Source: Erythroxylum novogranatense
Taxonomy: Eukaryota; Streptophyta; Magnoliopsida; Malpighiales; Erythroxylaceae
Assembly: GCA_029891385.1 (NCBI GenBank)
Contig: CM057224.1
Location: 36,213,005 to 36,277,004 of the forward strand
Direction: 5' to 3'
DNA length: 64,000 bases
Positions 1-11,256 of this stretch are shown here, one piece after another. The notes beneath the pieces were generated by a model. The model saw nothing but the letters and a program-made list of their open reading frames with translations. It was not told the DNA's origin and searched no databases. A program made the translations under genes and the position numbers. Positions within the stretch are counted from its first letter, which is position 1. The number at the start of each line of letters is the position of its first letter.

Positions 1-524
1 TATATATAAAAGTTAGTTTTTTTAATCTATCTCATCTCTCTCATATAAGAAGGCACACGAAGACACTCTCTTTATTAGCATTTTCGATGGTCTTCCATTT
101 GTTTATGAGATAAACAAATTGAAGACTAAGAATGGATGCTTGATGGTCGATGATGGTGTACCAAAAGACGAGAGAAAAACTTAAGTGTTAAGTTATTGAA
201 ATGGTTTCAAAGTTTCTCTCATAGTTGATACAAGTTCTCTTCTTCTTCCTCTTCCAAGCAAGGTTTCAACGTCTCCTAAAGCTCTCGGGATGAGGTAAGC
301 TCTAGCAGCTTTAATCTGTTCTAGCTATTCCCGGTCAAAGGGTTTGATCCGGTTAGATTTTCGATCTCTGCGTGGATCACCTTTAGAGATAGTCTCTTTT
401 GGCTATTTAGGTTGATGTCTTCATACGGATACCTGGATCCTGGGGTTCGGGAAAGTCCCGGGAACAAAATTTTTTTGTTTTCCGCTGCTTGTACATGTGA
501 TGTACCTCCCGGGATTTTCCTACA
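1..524 (+). repeat. Truncated LTR fragment, Copia-2 family
   Basis: The last part of this stretch (about 290-524) is similar to the reverse complement of the outer end of the Copia-2 LTRs (19711-19990 and 27022-27310). Shared features are the GGTAAGCTC-like splice-donor region, the CCGGTCAAAGGGTTTG block, the CTGGATCCTGG block and the terminal GGGATTTTCCTACA. It therefore reads as the 3' end of a related LTR in plus orientation, cut by the window edge. No primer-binding site follows at 525, so the LTR has been joined to foreign sequence rather than to its own internal region. Confidence 0.75.
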
Positions 525-982
525 GGTGCATGGCGGCCTTCGGACGTTGCCAGTCATGCAACATCGTATGATTTGTTTTCTAACGTGTCACGTTCCTTGG
601 CTCGTCGTCGTCGTCCCATCATTGTCGTACTCAACTTTTCGGCGGCTATCACGCACCTAGTTGCCATCGGGTTGGAACCAAGTCACATTGACCCGGTCAG
701 AGGTTGAAGAAGATGATCTGTCATGTTTTAAAATTACCAATTCATTAATTTTGTTAACGTTAGTAATTGTTGGGTTAATCAAGCCCTTAACTCATTTTGT
801 TGTGATTTTAATTATAAAATCATTTTTGGTATTAATATTTTGTGAACACTAATTTTTTAAATTTATATGTCTAATATTTGAATTAAATTTGAAATGCTAG
901 TTATAATTGTTTAACTATTTGTACAAATTATAGGTGATTAATTGAAAATTGTGTGTATAAATTTATGATCATTATACATGCA
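525..982 (+). repeat. Duplicated copia leader segment, copy 1
   Basis: This segment is a direct repeat of 2156-2610 with only scattered differences. It starts at GGTGCATGGCGGCC and ends at TATACATGCA in both copies. Copy 2 lies inside the leader of Copia-1, so copy 1 is probably a fragment of another member of that family. It begins directly after the end of an unrelated LTR (524), which suggests recombination between elements. Short open frames here are not genes. Confidence 0.8.
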
Positions 983-1550
983 TTTTACTATGCTTAAAGT
1001 TGACTATCACCTCTCTCTCTCTAACTCTGTCTCTCTCTTTCTCTCTTTCACTTTCTCTCTTTCTATGTAGGTCATTTGGAAATAATCTTTCTACTAGTTA
1101 AGAGTAAGGCTATGTATTACTGAATTTTTTCAAATCTCACATATCAACAAGATTTATATTAGGTGGTGTTGTTGTTGTAAAGTTGACTATCACCAAACTT
1201 CTTCTTTGACCAACAATATATTCAATTTGATCATTTTTTGGGTAATCTCTTGTATAATATTATTCACTACTTATAATTTAACTCGTTATGTTCATTGAAC
1301 TTATCATTCTCATTGTCATTGGATTTTCTTCTTGTCTTTGTTTGGTTTAAAATCTAAGAATCTATCTACCATTATAATGGCACTAGAAAAGTCTGGGACA
1401 ACTTATCTCTCTAGCTCAATTTGTGCTTAATATTAATTCATTGACTAAATTCTCAAAAAAATGTCTTCAAACACTTGTTGTTCATTTTAGTAAGATGTTA
1501 CATGGTGTGCACTTTCACAAAGACATTGTTTCAAACGTTTGGTATGCAAT
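983..1550. other. Unassigned AT-rich stretch with CT-rich tract
   Basis: There is no coding signal or recognisable element here. A CT-rich low-complexity tract (CTCTCT and TTTC repeats) lies at about 1012-1067. The stretch sits between the duplicated leader segment and the recognisable part of the Copia-1 5' LTR, where the first part of that LTR should be. It may be replaced or deeply diverged sequence. Confidence 0.5.
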
Positions 1551-1930
1551 TCAATTTTTGTAAGATTTTTTCAAAAGTCTTCCTACTATTTAGAATATGG
1601 TTCATTTAATGGTTTAACCCATTAATTATGCAAACACCTGTACACCACCATTTTCATCTTCTATGATGGGCAGAGATGATGAAGCGATGGGTTATATATT
1701 TTTTGGTACCTATTTTCGGCTTCACGCAACAACCACTGAACACCATCGAGTTGTGGAGATCAGAGGCTAAAAGATTCAGAAAATTTTCAAACATTGCTGG
1801 ACAATATCGGTGCAATGGCTGGAGGTATTTTTCTGTTATCCTTCCGCTTGTTGAACATTGTGAATGGCATGCATGTATTTTGTTTATACGTAAATAATTT
1901 TATGTCTTAAGATGCATGCTTAAGTTTACA
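1551..1930 (+). repeat. Copia-1 5' LTR, partial
   Basis: It aligns with 8960-9321 at the end of the element: the TTAGAATATGG block, the GATGGGCAGAGATGATGAAG block, the GTTGTGGAGATCAGAGGCTA block and the terminal TAAGTTTACA all match. Divergence between the two is high by eye (well over 10 percent, with indels), consistent with an old insertion. Upstream of 1551 the match to the first 120 bp of the 3' LTR is lost. Confidence 0.85.
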
Positions 1931-1932
1931 TT

Positions 1933-1945
1933 TGGTATAAGAGCC
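1933..1945 (+). promoter_or_regulatory. Primer-binding site, tRNA-iMet type
   Basis: TGGTATAAGAGCC differs by one base from TGGTATCAGAGCC, the usual plant copia primer-binding site complementary to the 3' end of initiator methionine tRNA. It lies 2 bp after the LTR end, as expected. Confidence 0.85.
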
Positions 1946-2155
1946 ACCATGCCTTTGCCTTGCATCTAAACTGTTTGAGAAAACATTCCTTTATTATGAT
2001 TTGTTTCTCATTTTCATTTCTGTTGTATAAGCTAAGCATGTTCTGTTAATATATCTCGATGTTTGTGTACATGATGGACGTTAGAATCGTGTTTTGGTAC
2101 TCCATGTTGCACCCACTGGTGACAAGATGGTGAAGGGAGGAGGGACGACGATGAT

Positions 2156-2610
2156 GGTGCATGGCGGCCTTCGGACGTTGCCAATCATGCAACATCGTAT
2201 GATTTGTTTTCTAACTTGTCACGTTCCTTGGCTCGTCGTCGTCGTCCCATCATTGTCGTACTCAACTTTTCGGCGATTGTCGCGCACCTAGTTACTATCG
2301 GGTTGGAACCAAGTCACATTGACCCGGTCAGAGGTTGAAGAAGATGATCTGTCATTTTTTAAATTACTAATTCATTAATTTTGTTAACGTTAGTAACTCA
2401 AGGGTTAATCAAGCCCTAACTCATTCTCATTGTGATTTTAATTATAAAATCATTTTGGTATTAATATTTTGTGAACACTAATTTTTAAATTTATATGTCT
2501 AATATTTGAATTAAATTTGAAATGCTAGTTATAATTGTTTAACTATTTGTACTAATTATAGGTGATTAATTGAAAATTGTGTGTATAAATTTATGATTAT
2601 TATACATGCA
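2156..2610 (+). repeat. Duplicated copia leader segment, copy 2
   Basis: Direct repeat of 525-982. This copy is in its natural place in the Copia-1 leader, between the primer-binding site and the gag relic. Confidence 0.8.
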
Positions 2611-3045
2611 AAATTAGATTAAATATTTTTTGCATTTTATTTGATTTTTGTGCATTATTAATTATTCAATGCAAATGTTTAGGCTTTATTTAAGCTTAAA
2701 GTAATGTGAGTGATCTATACGACTTTAATTAATTGGGAGTAGCCACAACATATCTAATTAATTAGGATTATGTGTTTAGTTTTAAGATCACGTTAAAATG
2801 TTAATTGTAATTAATCATACGTGATATGATAAAATTTACCTACATGAATTTTGTTATAATTGTATGATTAATTATGATAAAATATCGGATAATATTTCTT
2901 AATCTACATGAAGAATTAAGAAAATGAATATAATTCAATAGTTTTGTCATAAAGGTGTAGATGAATTTAATTGAGTAAAACTTTAGCCCACAGGCAAGTC
3001 TTATGTCACTAGATTTATGTATTAAAAGCATGATTTACATTGGTA

Positions 3046-4551
3046 CATTACAAAAAAAGCAAGAATTAGTGACGGAAAATATACTGTTGTAAATTGCCGA
3101 CAAAAAATCCATTTTCGTAGGTAAAATTGATGGAAAATTTTCTTTTAGCGACGATACTAATATCCGTCGTTAAATATGAAGGAAAATCATCCCGACAAAT
3201 TTTGCGATAGACTTTAACGATGAAAAATTACCGACAGAAAATATATCGTTGCAAATTACCAACGAAAAATCCATTTCTGTAGGTAAAATTGACGAGAAAA
3301 TTTTCTTTTAACGACGGTACTAATATCCATCGCTAAATATGAAAGGAAATCATCCCAGAAAATTTTGCGATAGACTTTAGCTACGGAAAATATATCATTG
3401 CAAATTACCGACAAAAAATCCATTTCCATAGGTAAAATTGACAAGAAAATTTTCGTTTAACAACGGTACTAATATCCGTCGCTAAATATGGAGGAAAATC
3501 AACCTGACAAATTTTATGATGGACTTTAGCGATAATACAAGATACCCGTTGGCAAAAGATTTAGCAACGGTATAAGATATTCGTCAGTAAAAAGGCAGAA
3601 ATTATTGGCGAAACAAAAAAATGAATTTACCTACGGACATTTTCATTGGTAAATTCCGTTGATTAAATCTCTTTAAATTTAAACTCACCCGACATCTCCC
3701 TCCCACCTGTGTCTTCTTCTTCCTTCTTCATGCGTCTCCTTTTCAGCTTTCTTCTCTTCGGTTTCTTTGTTGTGGACTCCTTTTCTACTCGTCGGCGTTG
3801 TCTTCTCCAACCGTTATCGTTGTGTCCTTCGGTGGAGGTATTTTTGCAACTATTGTCATGTGTTTTTTTGTATATTGGATGAAAATTAATTTAAGGTATT
3901 TGTATATTTTGTGATTGGAAAACAACTTTAAGGTATAGATGTTAGTGATAGAAGGGATAAGATGTGATTTTAGTTGTGATGTTGGGATAAATTTCAGATG
4001 CATGTAAGGTGTTTGATGAAATGTTTGTTCTTTGAAAAAATAGTTTTAGTTCTTTATTTTCCGTTCTTTTTTAGCATGACTTTCATCATTTCAATTCTTT
4101 AGTATGAATTATTTTCTTAACTTTTCACAAGAACCAGAATATAATAAATGATGCGATTGGTGCAAAGAGATTTAGCAAAGTTCTCTCCATGATGGCTTCC
4201 AGAGAAACTGAGCACTTTGCAGGTAATTTTGAAAAAATAGTTTCTAGCAAATTTATTGACGAAAAATCTATTTCTGTAAGTAAAATATATTGGATTTACC
4301 GACGGAAAATCAAATATGTTAGTAATTTTCTGACAGAAAAATTTTCTCCTTTGGTAAATTTACCGACCGAACAAAATTTCTGTCGGTAAATTTACCGACA
4401 GTATAAAAGTTTCCATCGGTAAATTTACCTACTGCTGTATTTTCGACACCTTTTTTCGTTAGTAAATTCCGTCGCTAAATAAGCTTACTAACGAAATGTG
4501 TACAAATTTCGTTGGTAATTTCCGTCGCTAAACTTTATTTTTCTTGTAGTG
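3046..4551. mobile_element. Non-autonomous CACTA-type DNA transposon
   Basis: The right end reads TTTTTCTTGTAGTG, the reverse complement of the canonical CACTA terminus CACTACAAGAAAA. The left end is a degraded version (CATTACAAAAAAAGC). The element is flanked by a perfect 3-bp target duplication, GTA (3043-3045 and 4552-4554), as expected for the superfamily. Both subterminal regions are packed with short repeats of the kind ACCGACGGAAAAT, CCGTCGCTAAATA and GACGGTACTAATATCCGTCG. Subterminal arrays are typical of CACTA transposase binding regions. The middle (about 3660-4150) has no such repeats and no transposase frame, so the element is non-autonomous. Sequence on both sides reads on as Copia-1 leader. 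Confidence 0.88.
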
Positions 4552-4599
4552 GTAAAGCATAAATTATTATTGGTCTCAAATTATATATAACAAGCATCT

Positions 4600-5400
4600 A
4601 TGTCTGAACTTGCAGTTACTCAGACTGTGAATATTTCTAATATTAAGTGTGATATTCCCGAATTGAGGGATGACAACTATAAGGTGTGGAAGGAGATAAT
4701 TCTACTTCATTTGGACTGGATGGATATAGATTATGCTATTAGGAAAGATGAACCAACGAGTATAACTGAAACCAATACTCCAGATATTGTTGCTCTTTAT
4801 GAAAAATGGGAGAGATCTAATTGTCTCTCTGTGATGTTCAAAAATACCAAAATATTTTCTGGTATTCGTAGTTATGTCGAACAACATAATAAAGTCAAGG
4901 ATCTATTGAAGGCCATTGATGAGCAATTTGCCACATCTAATAAGGCCCTTGCCACGTGATTATTCAGTTATCATCCTTGAAGCTCACTAGCATAAGGGGC
5001 GTATATGATTATATCATGCGTACGAAGGACATAACAGCTCAACTAAAAGCCTTGGAGGTTACCATATCAGAATCTTTCCTGGTACATTACATTCTATGCA
5101 CTCTGCCCCAATAATACGATCCTTTCAGATTCTCTTATAAGACACATAAGGACAAGTTGTTGATTAATGAACAGTTGACCATGTGTGTGCAAGAAGCAGA
5201 GAGGTCGTTGATGGGAGAGGGTAAAAGGGTAAATTTGACTGTTTCAGGAAAGAAAAGGTAGGATGATGTCAAAAACAAGGGAAAATGTCAAATTTCTTCT
5301 CAGTCTAATATAAAGAAACCATTAAAGTATTTCTTCTACAAGAAAAAGGGACACATGAAGAAAGACTGCACTAAATTTAAGAACTGGCTTGGAAAGAAAA
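4600..5400 (+). pseudogene. Copia-1 gag relic
   Basis: It starts with MSELAVTQTVNISNIKC and keeps gag-like blocks such as LRDDNYKVWKEIILLHL. The frame breaks near 4957 and continues in other frames with further stops (near 5117 and 5260). The zinc knuckle at about 5327-5370 reads KYFFYKKKGHMKKDC. The first two zinc-binding cysteines of the CX2CX4HX4C knuckle are both tyrosine, so nucleic-acid binding by this motif is lost. Confidence 0.85.
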
Positions 5401-8400
5401 GTACTCCATTTTCATTTGTTTGTTATGATTCTAATATAGCTAATATTAATCATAACACATGGTTGATTGATTATTGTTCTACAATCTATGTTTCAAATAC
5501 AGGGTATGCAAAACCTAAAGAAGTTGGTGAGAAGTGAAAAATACATCTATTCAAAAAGTAAGACGAGTTCATATGTGGAAGCCATTGACACTTGCAGTTT
5601 AGTTTTAAGCAGTGGCTTTATTTTATGTTTGAAAAATACTTTTTATGTTCCAAATTTCTCTAGAAATTTGATTTCTGTATCAAGACTTATACTTTTTGGT
5701 TTTTCCTTTTATTTTTCAGATTCTGGTTTCATTTTATGTAATGGACATGAAGTTATTGGTTATGGTACATTATCTGATGTTCTTTATTCCATTCAGTTAC
5801 AAAATGATAATACCTATAATTCGATACATGTCACTGCTAGGTTGAAACAATGTATTGTGAATGAAGAATCCTCTATGTTATGACACTGTAGATTAGGACA
5901 CATCTTCATTGAGAGAATTAAGAGATTAGTAAATTAAGGGGTACTTAGTACTTTGAATTTTACTGATTTTGAGACTTACGTGGATTGCATTAAGGGTAAG
6001 CAAACTAACAAGTCTAAAAAGAGTGCCAAGAGGAGCACAAATCTGTTAGAAATCATACATACATATATTTATTGTCCAAATATGGACGCAAATAGTTTGA
6101 AATACTTTATCACCTTCATAGATGATTATTTGTGATATATGTATCTCTATTTACTTTCTTCTAAGGATGATGCTTGGAAGCCTTTAAAATTTTTAAGGTT
6201 GGATTAGAGAATCAATTTGGAAAACTAGTTAAAATCGTGAGGTCAAATAGAGGTAGAGAGTATTATAGTAGATACACTTATAATGGACAAGCACCTAGTC
6301 CATTTGTGAAGTTTCTTCAAGAACACAGGATTGTTGCCCAATACACTAAATCTGGTTCTCTGGATCAAAATGGTATGGCAGAAAGAAGAAACCGAATCTT
6401 AATGGACATGGTGAGAAGTATGAGTAATACAAAACTTCCTCAATTCCTGTAGACTGAAGCTCTAAAGATGGTTGTGTATATATTGAACTGAGTTCCAACC
6501 AAGGTTGTCTCAAAGACACTTTTTGGGTTATATAAGGGTTGGAAATTGAGTTTGAGGCATAAATGCATTTGGGATGCTTATCTGAAGTGAGAATTTACAA
6601 CCGACAAGAGAAGAAGCTAGACCCAAGGACCATTAGTGGGTATTTCATTGGATATGCTGAAAGGTCTAAGGGGTGTAGATTCTATTGTCCATCTCATAGC
6701 ATTAGAATTTTGAAATCAAGAAATGTAAATTTTCTTGAAAATGAATTGATCAGTAGGAGTGGTCAATTTTAAGACATGGTTTTTGAAAAAGACAATTATG
6801 AAGCTCAACCCTCTGGTTCAAATGATAGATTAATTGTAATTCACACCCCTCAAGTTGAAACAGGTGATGGACAACCAGTTACTGAAGTTTCACAAGCTAT
6901 TAATACCAATTCAGTAGATCAAGTTGTAAATGAAGAACAACAAGAAATTGTTGAACAATGGGTTGAACAACGGGTTGAGCAACAGGTTCTTCGAGAGGAT
7001 GATAATACAACATTGAGGAGATCTACTAGAGTTAGAAGGTTAGCAATTCCTAGTGATTATATAGTGTATCTACAAGAGCCAGATTGTAACATGGAGCACA
7101 AAATGATCCTGAAACATTTTCACAGGCCATGAGTTATAAAGAATTGAATCTGTGGCATAATGCTATGAAAGATGAGAAGGATTCTATGGCATCTAACCAA
7201 GTCTAGGATCTCGTTGAGTTATTCGATGGTGTGAAAGCCATTGGATGTAAATGGGTATTTAAGACAAAGAAAGAATCACGAGACACCATTGAGAGACAAA
7301 AGGCAAGACTTGTTGCCAAAGGGTTTACTCAGAGGAAAGGAATCGACTACACAGAGATATTTTCTCTTGTATCTAAAAAAGATTCTCTTCGTGTAATCAT
7401 GGCATTGGTAGCTCATTTTGATTTTGAGTTACATCAAATGGATGTAAAAATGACGTTTCTTAATGGTAACTAGAGGAAAAGGTTTACATTAAACAATTTG
7501 AAGGATTCTCCTCTAGTGATAGCGGGCATTTATTCTACAAGCTTAATAAATCCATATATGGATTAAAACAAGCCTTCTGGCAATGGTATTCAAAATTTCA
7601 TAAGGTTATCACTTCATTTGATTTTAAAGAGAATATAATGAACCAATGTTTATACCAGAAGGTTTATGGGAGAAAGACTTGTTTTCTTGTTTTATATGTG
7701 GATGATATTTTACTTGTAATTAATGATAAGGGTTTGCTATATGAGGTGAAATAATTTCTATTAAATAAATTTTGATATGAAAGATATGAGTGAGGCATCT
7801 TATTTCATTGGCATCAAGAACCATAGAGAAAGATCTCGAGGCATTTTGAGTTTGTCTCAAGAGACCCATATCAACAAAGTTTTAAAGAGATTTTAGATGA
7901 AAGATTGTGCACCAATTGTAGCACCCATGTGAAGTGTGATATGTTCAATTTGAATTAATGCCCAAAAAATGATTTTGAACGGGAACGCATGAAGAACATT
8001 CCATATGGTTCAACAGTTGGAAGACTTATGTATGCTTAGGTCTGTCCAAACCTGACATCGCATATATTTGCTAAAATGTTATGTAGATATCAGAGTAACC
8101 CAAGTGTTGACCACTAGAAAGCTACAAAGAAGGTTATAAGATATCCTTAGGGCACAAAAGACTGCATGCTTATGTACAGGCGAACTGAGAACCTAGAAGT
8201 AGTTGGATACTCCAATTTAGACTTTACTAGCTACATTGATTCAAAAAAATCAACATCTAGTTGTATTTTCATACTAGTTGGTGGAGCTATATCTTGGAGA
8301 AGTACCAAACAGACTGCTACTTCTATTATGAAGGCTGAGTTCGTATCACGTTTTGAAGTCACCTCATATGATGTATGGTTGAAGAGTTTTATATCCAAGC

Positions 8401-8669
8401 TTAGAGTTGTCAATTCAATTCTTAAACAATTGAAGTTGTATTGCGACAACTCAGGGGAAGTCTTCATGGCTAAAAATAACAAGAGTAAAAGTCGAAGTAA
8501 GTATATCGATATTAAGTATTTAGCTATAAGAGAACGTGTTAATGAAAGGAAAGTTTTCATTAAGCATATTAGTGTTGAGTTGATGATTATGGATCCTTTA
8601 ACTAAAGGCATGCCACCTAAGCAGTTTAAGGATCATGTAGTGCGAACGGGACTTGGTTCCATAATGTGA
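5401..8669 (+). pseudogene. Copia-1 pol relic (PR-INT-RT-RH)
   Basis: Domains appear in copia order. The protease (about 5455-5880) has WLIDYCSTI where D-S/T-G is expected, so the catalytic Asp stays but the Ser-Gly is gone. The integrase core (about 6050-6470) contains ITFIDDY and a block reading RSNRGREYY at 6240-6262, where the second catalytic Asp has become Asn (codon 6246-6248). The E-containing block MAERRNRIL is kept. The reverse transcriptase begins at about 7231 (GCKWVFKTKKE) and keeps the catalytic YVDD box at 7695-7706. RNase H lies at 8166-8669 and ends near the 3' LTR. At least eight in-frame stops or frameshifts separate the pieces. It is nonfunctional and useful only as a family marker. 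Confidence 0.9.
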
Positions 8670-8825
8670 TTTTATTGTGCATTTGTTGCTTCAATCAAAC
8701 TCTTATTTAATTTGATGTTTTCTCATTTGGTTTTGTGCGCATATATTTGATTGTTTTGAGAAATATCATTTAATTTGGACCTATATTAAATATATGATTT
8801 ATTCATTAAGTTTAAGAGGTAGTAA

Positions 8826-9321
8826 TGAGAGACTTTATATATTGTAATATATGGAAGATAATACTCGCTATAAGAGGACTTATTGTCATGATTCATATAT
8901 TTGGTTTCTTGTTATGTTTGATGTTATGTGAAATGGACCAAGTTGAAGAATGTAAATTTTTTTCTAAAATCTTCCTACTTTTAGAATATGGTCCATTTAA
9001 TGGTTTAACCCATTAATCACGCAAATGCCCATACATCATCATTTTCATCTTCTGTGATGGGCAGAGATGATGAAGTGATGAATTATATATTTTTGGGTCC
9101 CTATCCTTGGCTTGACGCAACAATCATTGGACACCATTTAGTTGTGGAGATCAGAGGCTACAAGATTCAAAAAAATTTGAAACATTGCTGGACAGTATTA
9201 GTGTAATGGCTGGAGGTATTCTTCTGTTATACTTTCGCTTACTGATCATTATGAATAACATGTATGTATTTTGTTTATACGTAAATAATTTTGTGTTTTA
9301 AGATGCATGATTAAGTTTACA
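8826..9321 (+). repeat. Copia-1 3' LTR
   Basis: It begins TGAGAGAC after a short purine-rich stretch (AAGAGGTAGTAA, a weak polypurine tract) and ends TAAGTTTACA, the same end as the 5' LTR. The distal 360 bp align with 1551-1930. The left boundary is inferred from the TG dinucleotide next to the purine tract, because the matching part of the 5' LTR is missing. Confidence 0.75.
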
Positions 9322-9902
9322 ATTTTGCCATTTTAAAACTTAGAAATTAAAACCTAACAAAATATGAGTGAAGAGGTTTAATTGTTAAGTATAACCAACA
9401 TATCGCCAACAATTAGGGTTAAGTAAATAGCCAACAAACTATATCATTTTATAAACCACCCCTAAGACTACCTTATGTGCATATGCTATAGGAACATTTT
9501 TGGGACATAATGAACTAAAACAATGTGTAGATATCTGATGGACTTCATTAACGTATCATAAAGGTTTACTGTACAAGATGGAGGCTTATAATAGGCATAA
9601 ATTATGCCCTATCCTTTGCTTAAAAGTTACAAGTAGTTTTTTAGTTACATCTAACTCCTACCAATTGAAGTTATCTAACTATTTAACACTCGAGTCAATG
9701 AAATAAGGTAAAGACTTGTGAGTATACAAAGAAAACATGTATTGTCAATTAGTTGAAATGTATTGCTACACATTGGAGAAAATTTTCAATAAGATGCAAG
9801 ATTCAAATGTGAGACCAAAAGATAGCTTGAGATAGACCTTGAGTTGAAGGTTAGATAGATTACATCCATAAGGGAGACATGTAAAAGCTCTAAGGACTTA
9901 CA
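9322..9902. other. Intergenic, no recognisable content
   Basis: AT-rich sequence without a credible reading frame, RNA gene or repeat that I can name. Confidence 0.6.
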
Positions 9903-10300
<398 letters not shown>

Positions 10301-10429
10301 TCATAATGTGTACTTAAATAAACGGACCATAACTAATGTATTTGACATGAATAAGTATTAGATCGGACTAGTGTGCTATAAAGGACTTTGAACTTGGATA
10401 ACTTATTATAGATAGAGATCAAGAGAGAT

Positions 10430-10860
10430 CTTAGATGATGTGGTTAATAAGATTACAGTAAATATATATTATCTCTAAAAGAAAAGAGGATGAATGTATC
10501 ATTTTAAATATAATCTCTTATTAGTTGGAATAGAGGTGATCTATTTAGTTAAATTTAATTAGGATTATGAATTGTAAAGGTAGAAGTGCCTATAAATAGT
10601 TTATTTAAGCCTTACTCTTGAAGGAGAGATACAGGGGAAGAGAACACAATGAAAGAGAGCATTCCTCTGTATAGTTTTGATAAAGTAGTAAAAGTTGATT
10701 TTTGCCATAGTACTCTTATTCGTGTGAAAGTTAAAACACTGTGAAGATTGTGAGGCATTTAAACGAACATATGAAACGACTAAATCTTACATAAATAAAT
10801 TTAGTGTCTAGAAAAACCTTCGTAACCGATGGCATGGGACATTAACCTACATAACAGAAT
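10430..10860 (+). repeat. LTR relic related to the gag-only element
   Basis: The order of landmarks matches the reverse complement of the LTRs at 28831-29977 and 31195-32332. These are AATTAGGATTATGAATTG, then the TATA-like box GCCTATAAATAG (about 10589-10600), the AAGCCTTACTCT block, a purine-rich stretch, and TCCTCTGTATAGTTTTGA followed by AAAGTTGATTTTTG. Similarity is low and the ends cannot be set, so this is an old fragment or solo LTR of a related family. Confidence 0.5.
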
Positions 10861-11031
10861 AACTGTAACAGTCCAGAATAAGTTTAACTACCTTTGTTGT
10901 GAATTTGGACCGCCCATAATTTGTCTTTTGCTACTCCCATCATTGTTATCAATCAATCATGTTATTATCTTCCCACTGAAATGGACTGTTTAGACATTTT
11001 ACAATAATCTGGATCCTTTACCAATTTTTAA

Positions 11032-11164
11032 GGGAACAGATCTTCTGTCCCTCCTACTTCCCCCAGTTCTCTTTTGATCTTAACCATCCAATGCAATAAA
11101 TTGGATGGTTGAGAACATAGGGGAATAAAGGGAACAGATCTTTAGGAACAGAAGATATGTTCCC
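11032..11164. mobile_element. 133-bp Mutator-like MITE
   Basis: Terminal inverted repeats of 19 bp are present: GGGAACAGATCTTCTGTCC on the left, and GAACAGAAGATATGTTCCC on the right, its inverse with two mismatches. A second inverted pair lies inside (AACCATCCAATG and the matching ATTGGATGGTT). The flanks are 9-bp direct repeats with one mismatch (AATTTTTAA at 11023-11031, AATTTTCAA at 11165-11173). A 9-bp duplication with palindromic ends points to the Mutator superfamily. There is no coding capacity. Confidence 0.72.
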
Positions 11165-11256
11165 AATTTTCAAAGCAGTTTAACCTACACGATCTTTTTA
11201 TCAAAGCATTCAACCATTATTATACTATCCATCTTATCAAAATGAGAATTTTACAA

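Larger units (their letters stand above)
1551..9321 (+). mobile_element. Copia-1, decayed Ty1/copia retrotransposon
   Basis: The element has a partial 5' LTR (1551-1930), an initiator-tRNA-Met-type primer-binding site (1933-1945) and a long leader. Then follow gag and pol relics in the order gag, protease, integrase, reverse transcriptase, RNase H (4600-8669), and a 3' LTR (8826-9321). This domain order is diagnostic of Ty1/copia. Every domain is broken by stops and frameshifts, and catalytic residues have changed, so the element is dead. The leader was interrupted by a CACTA-type transposon (3046-4551). The 5' LTR lacks about 120 bp of the sequence that starts the 3' LTR. Confidence 0.9.
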
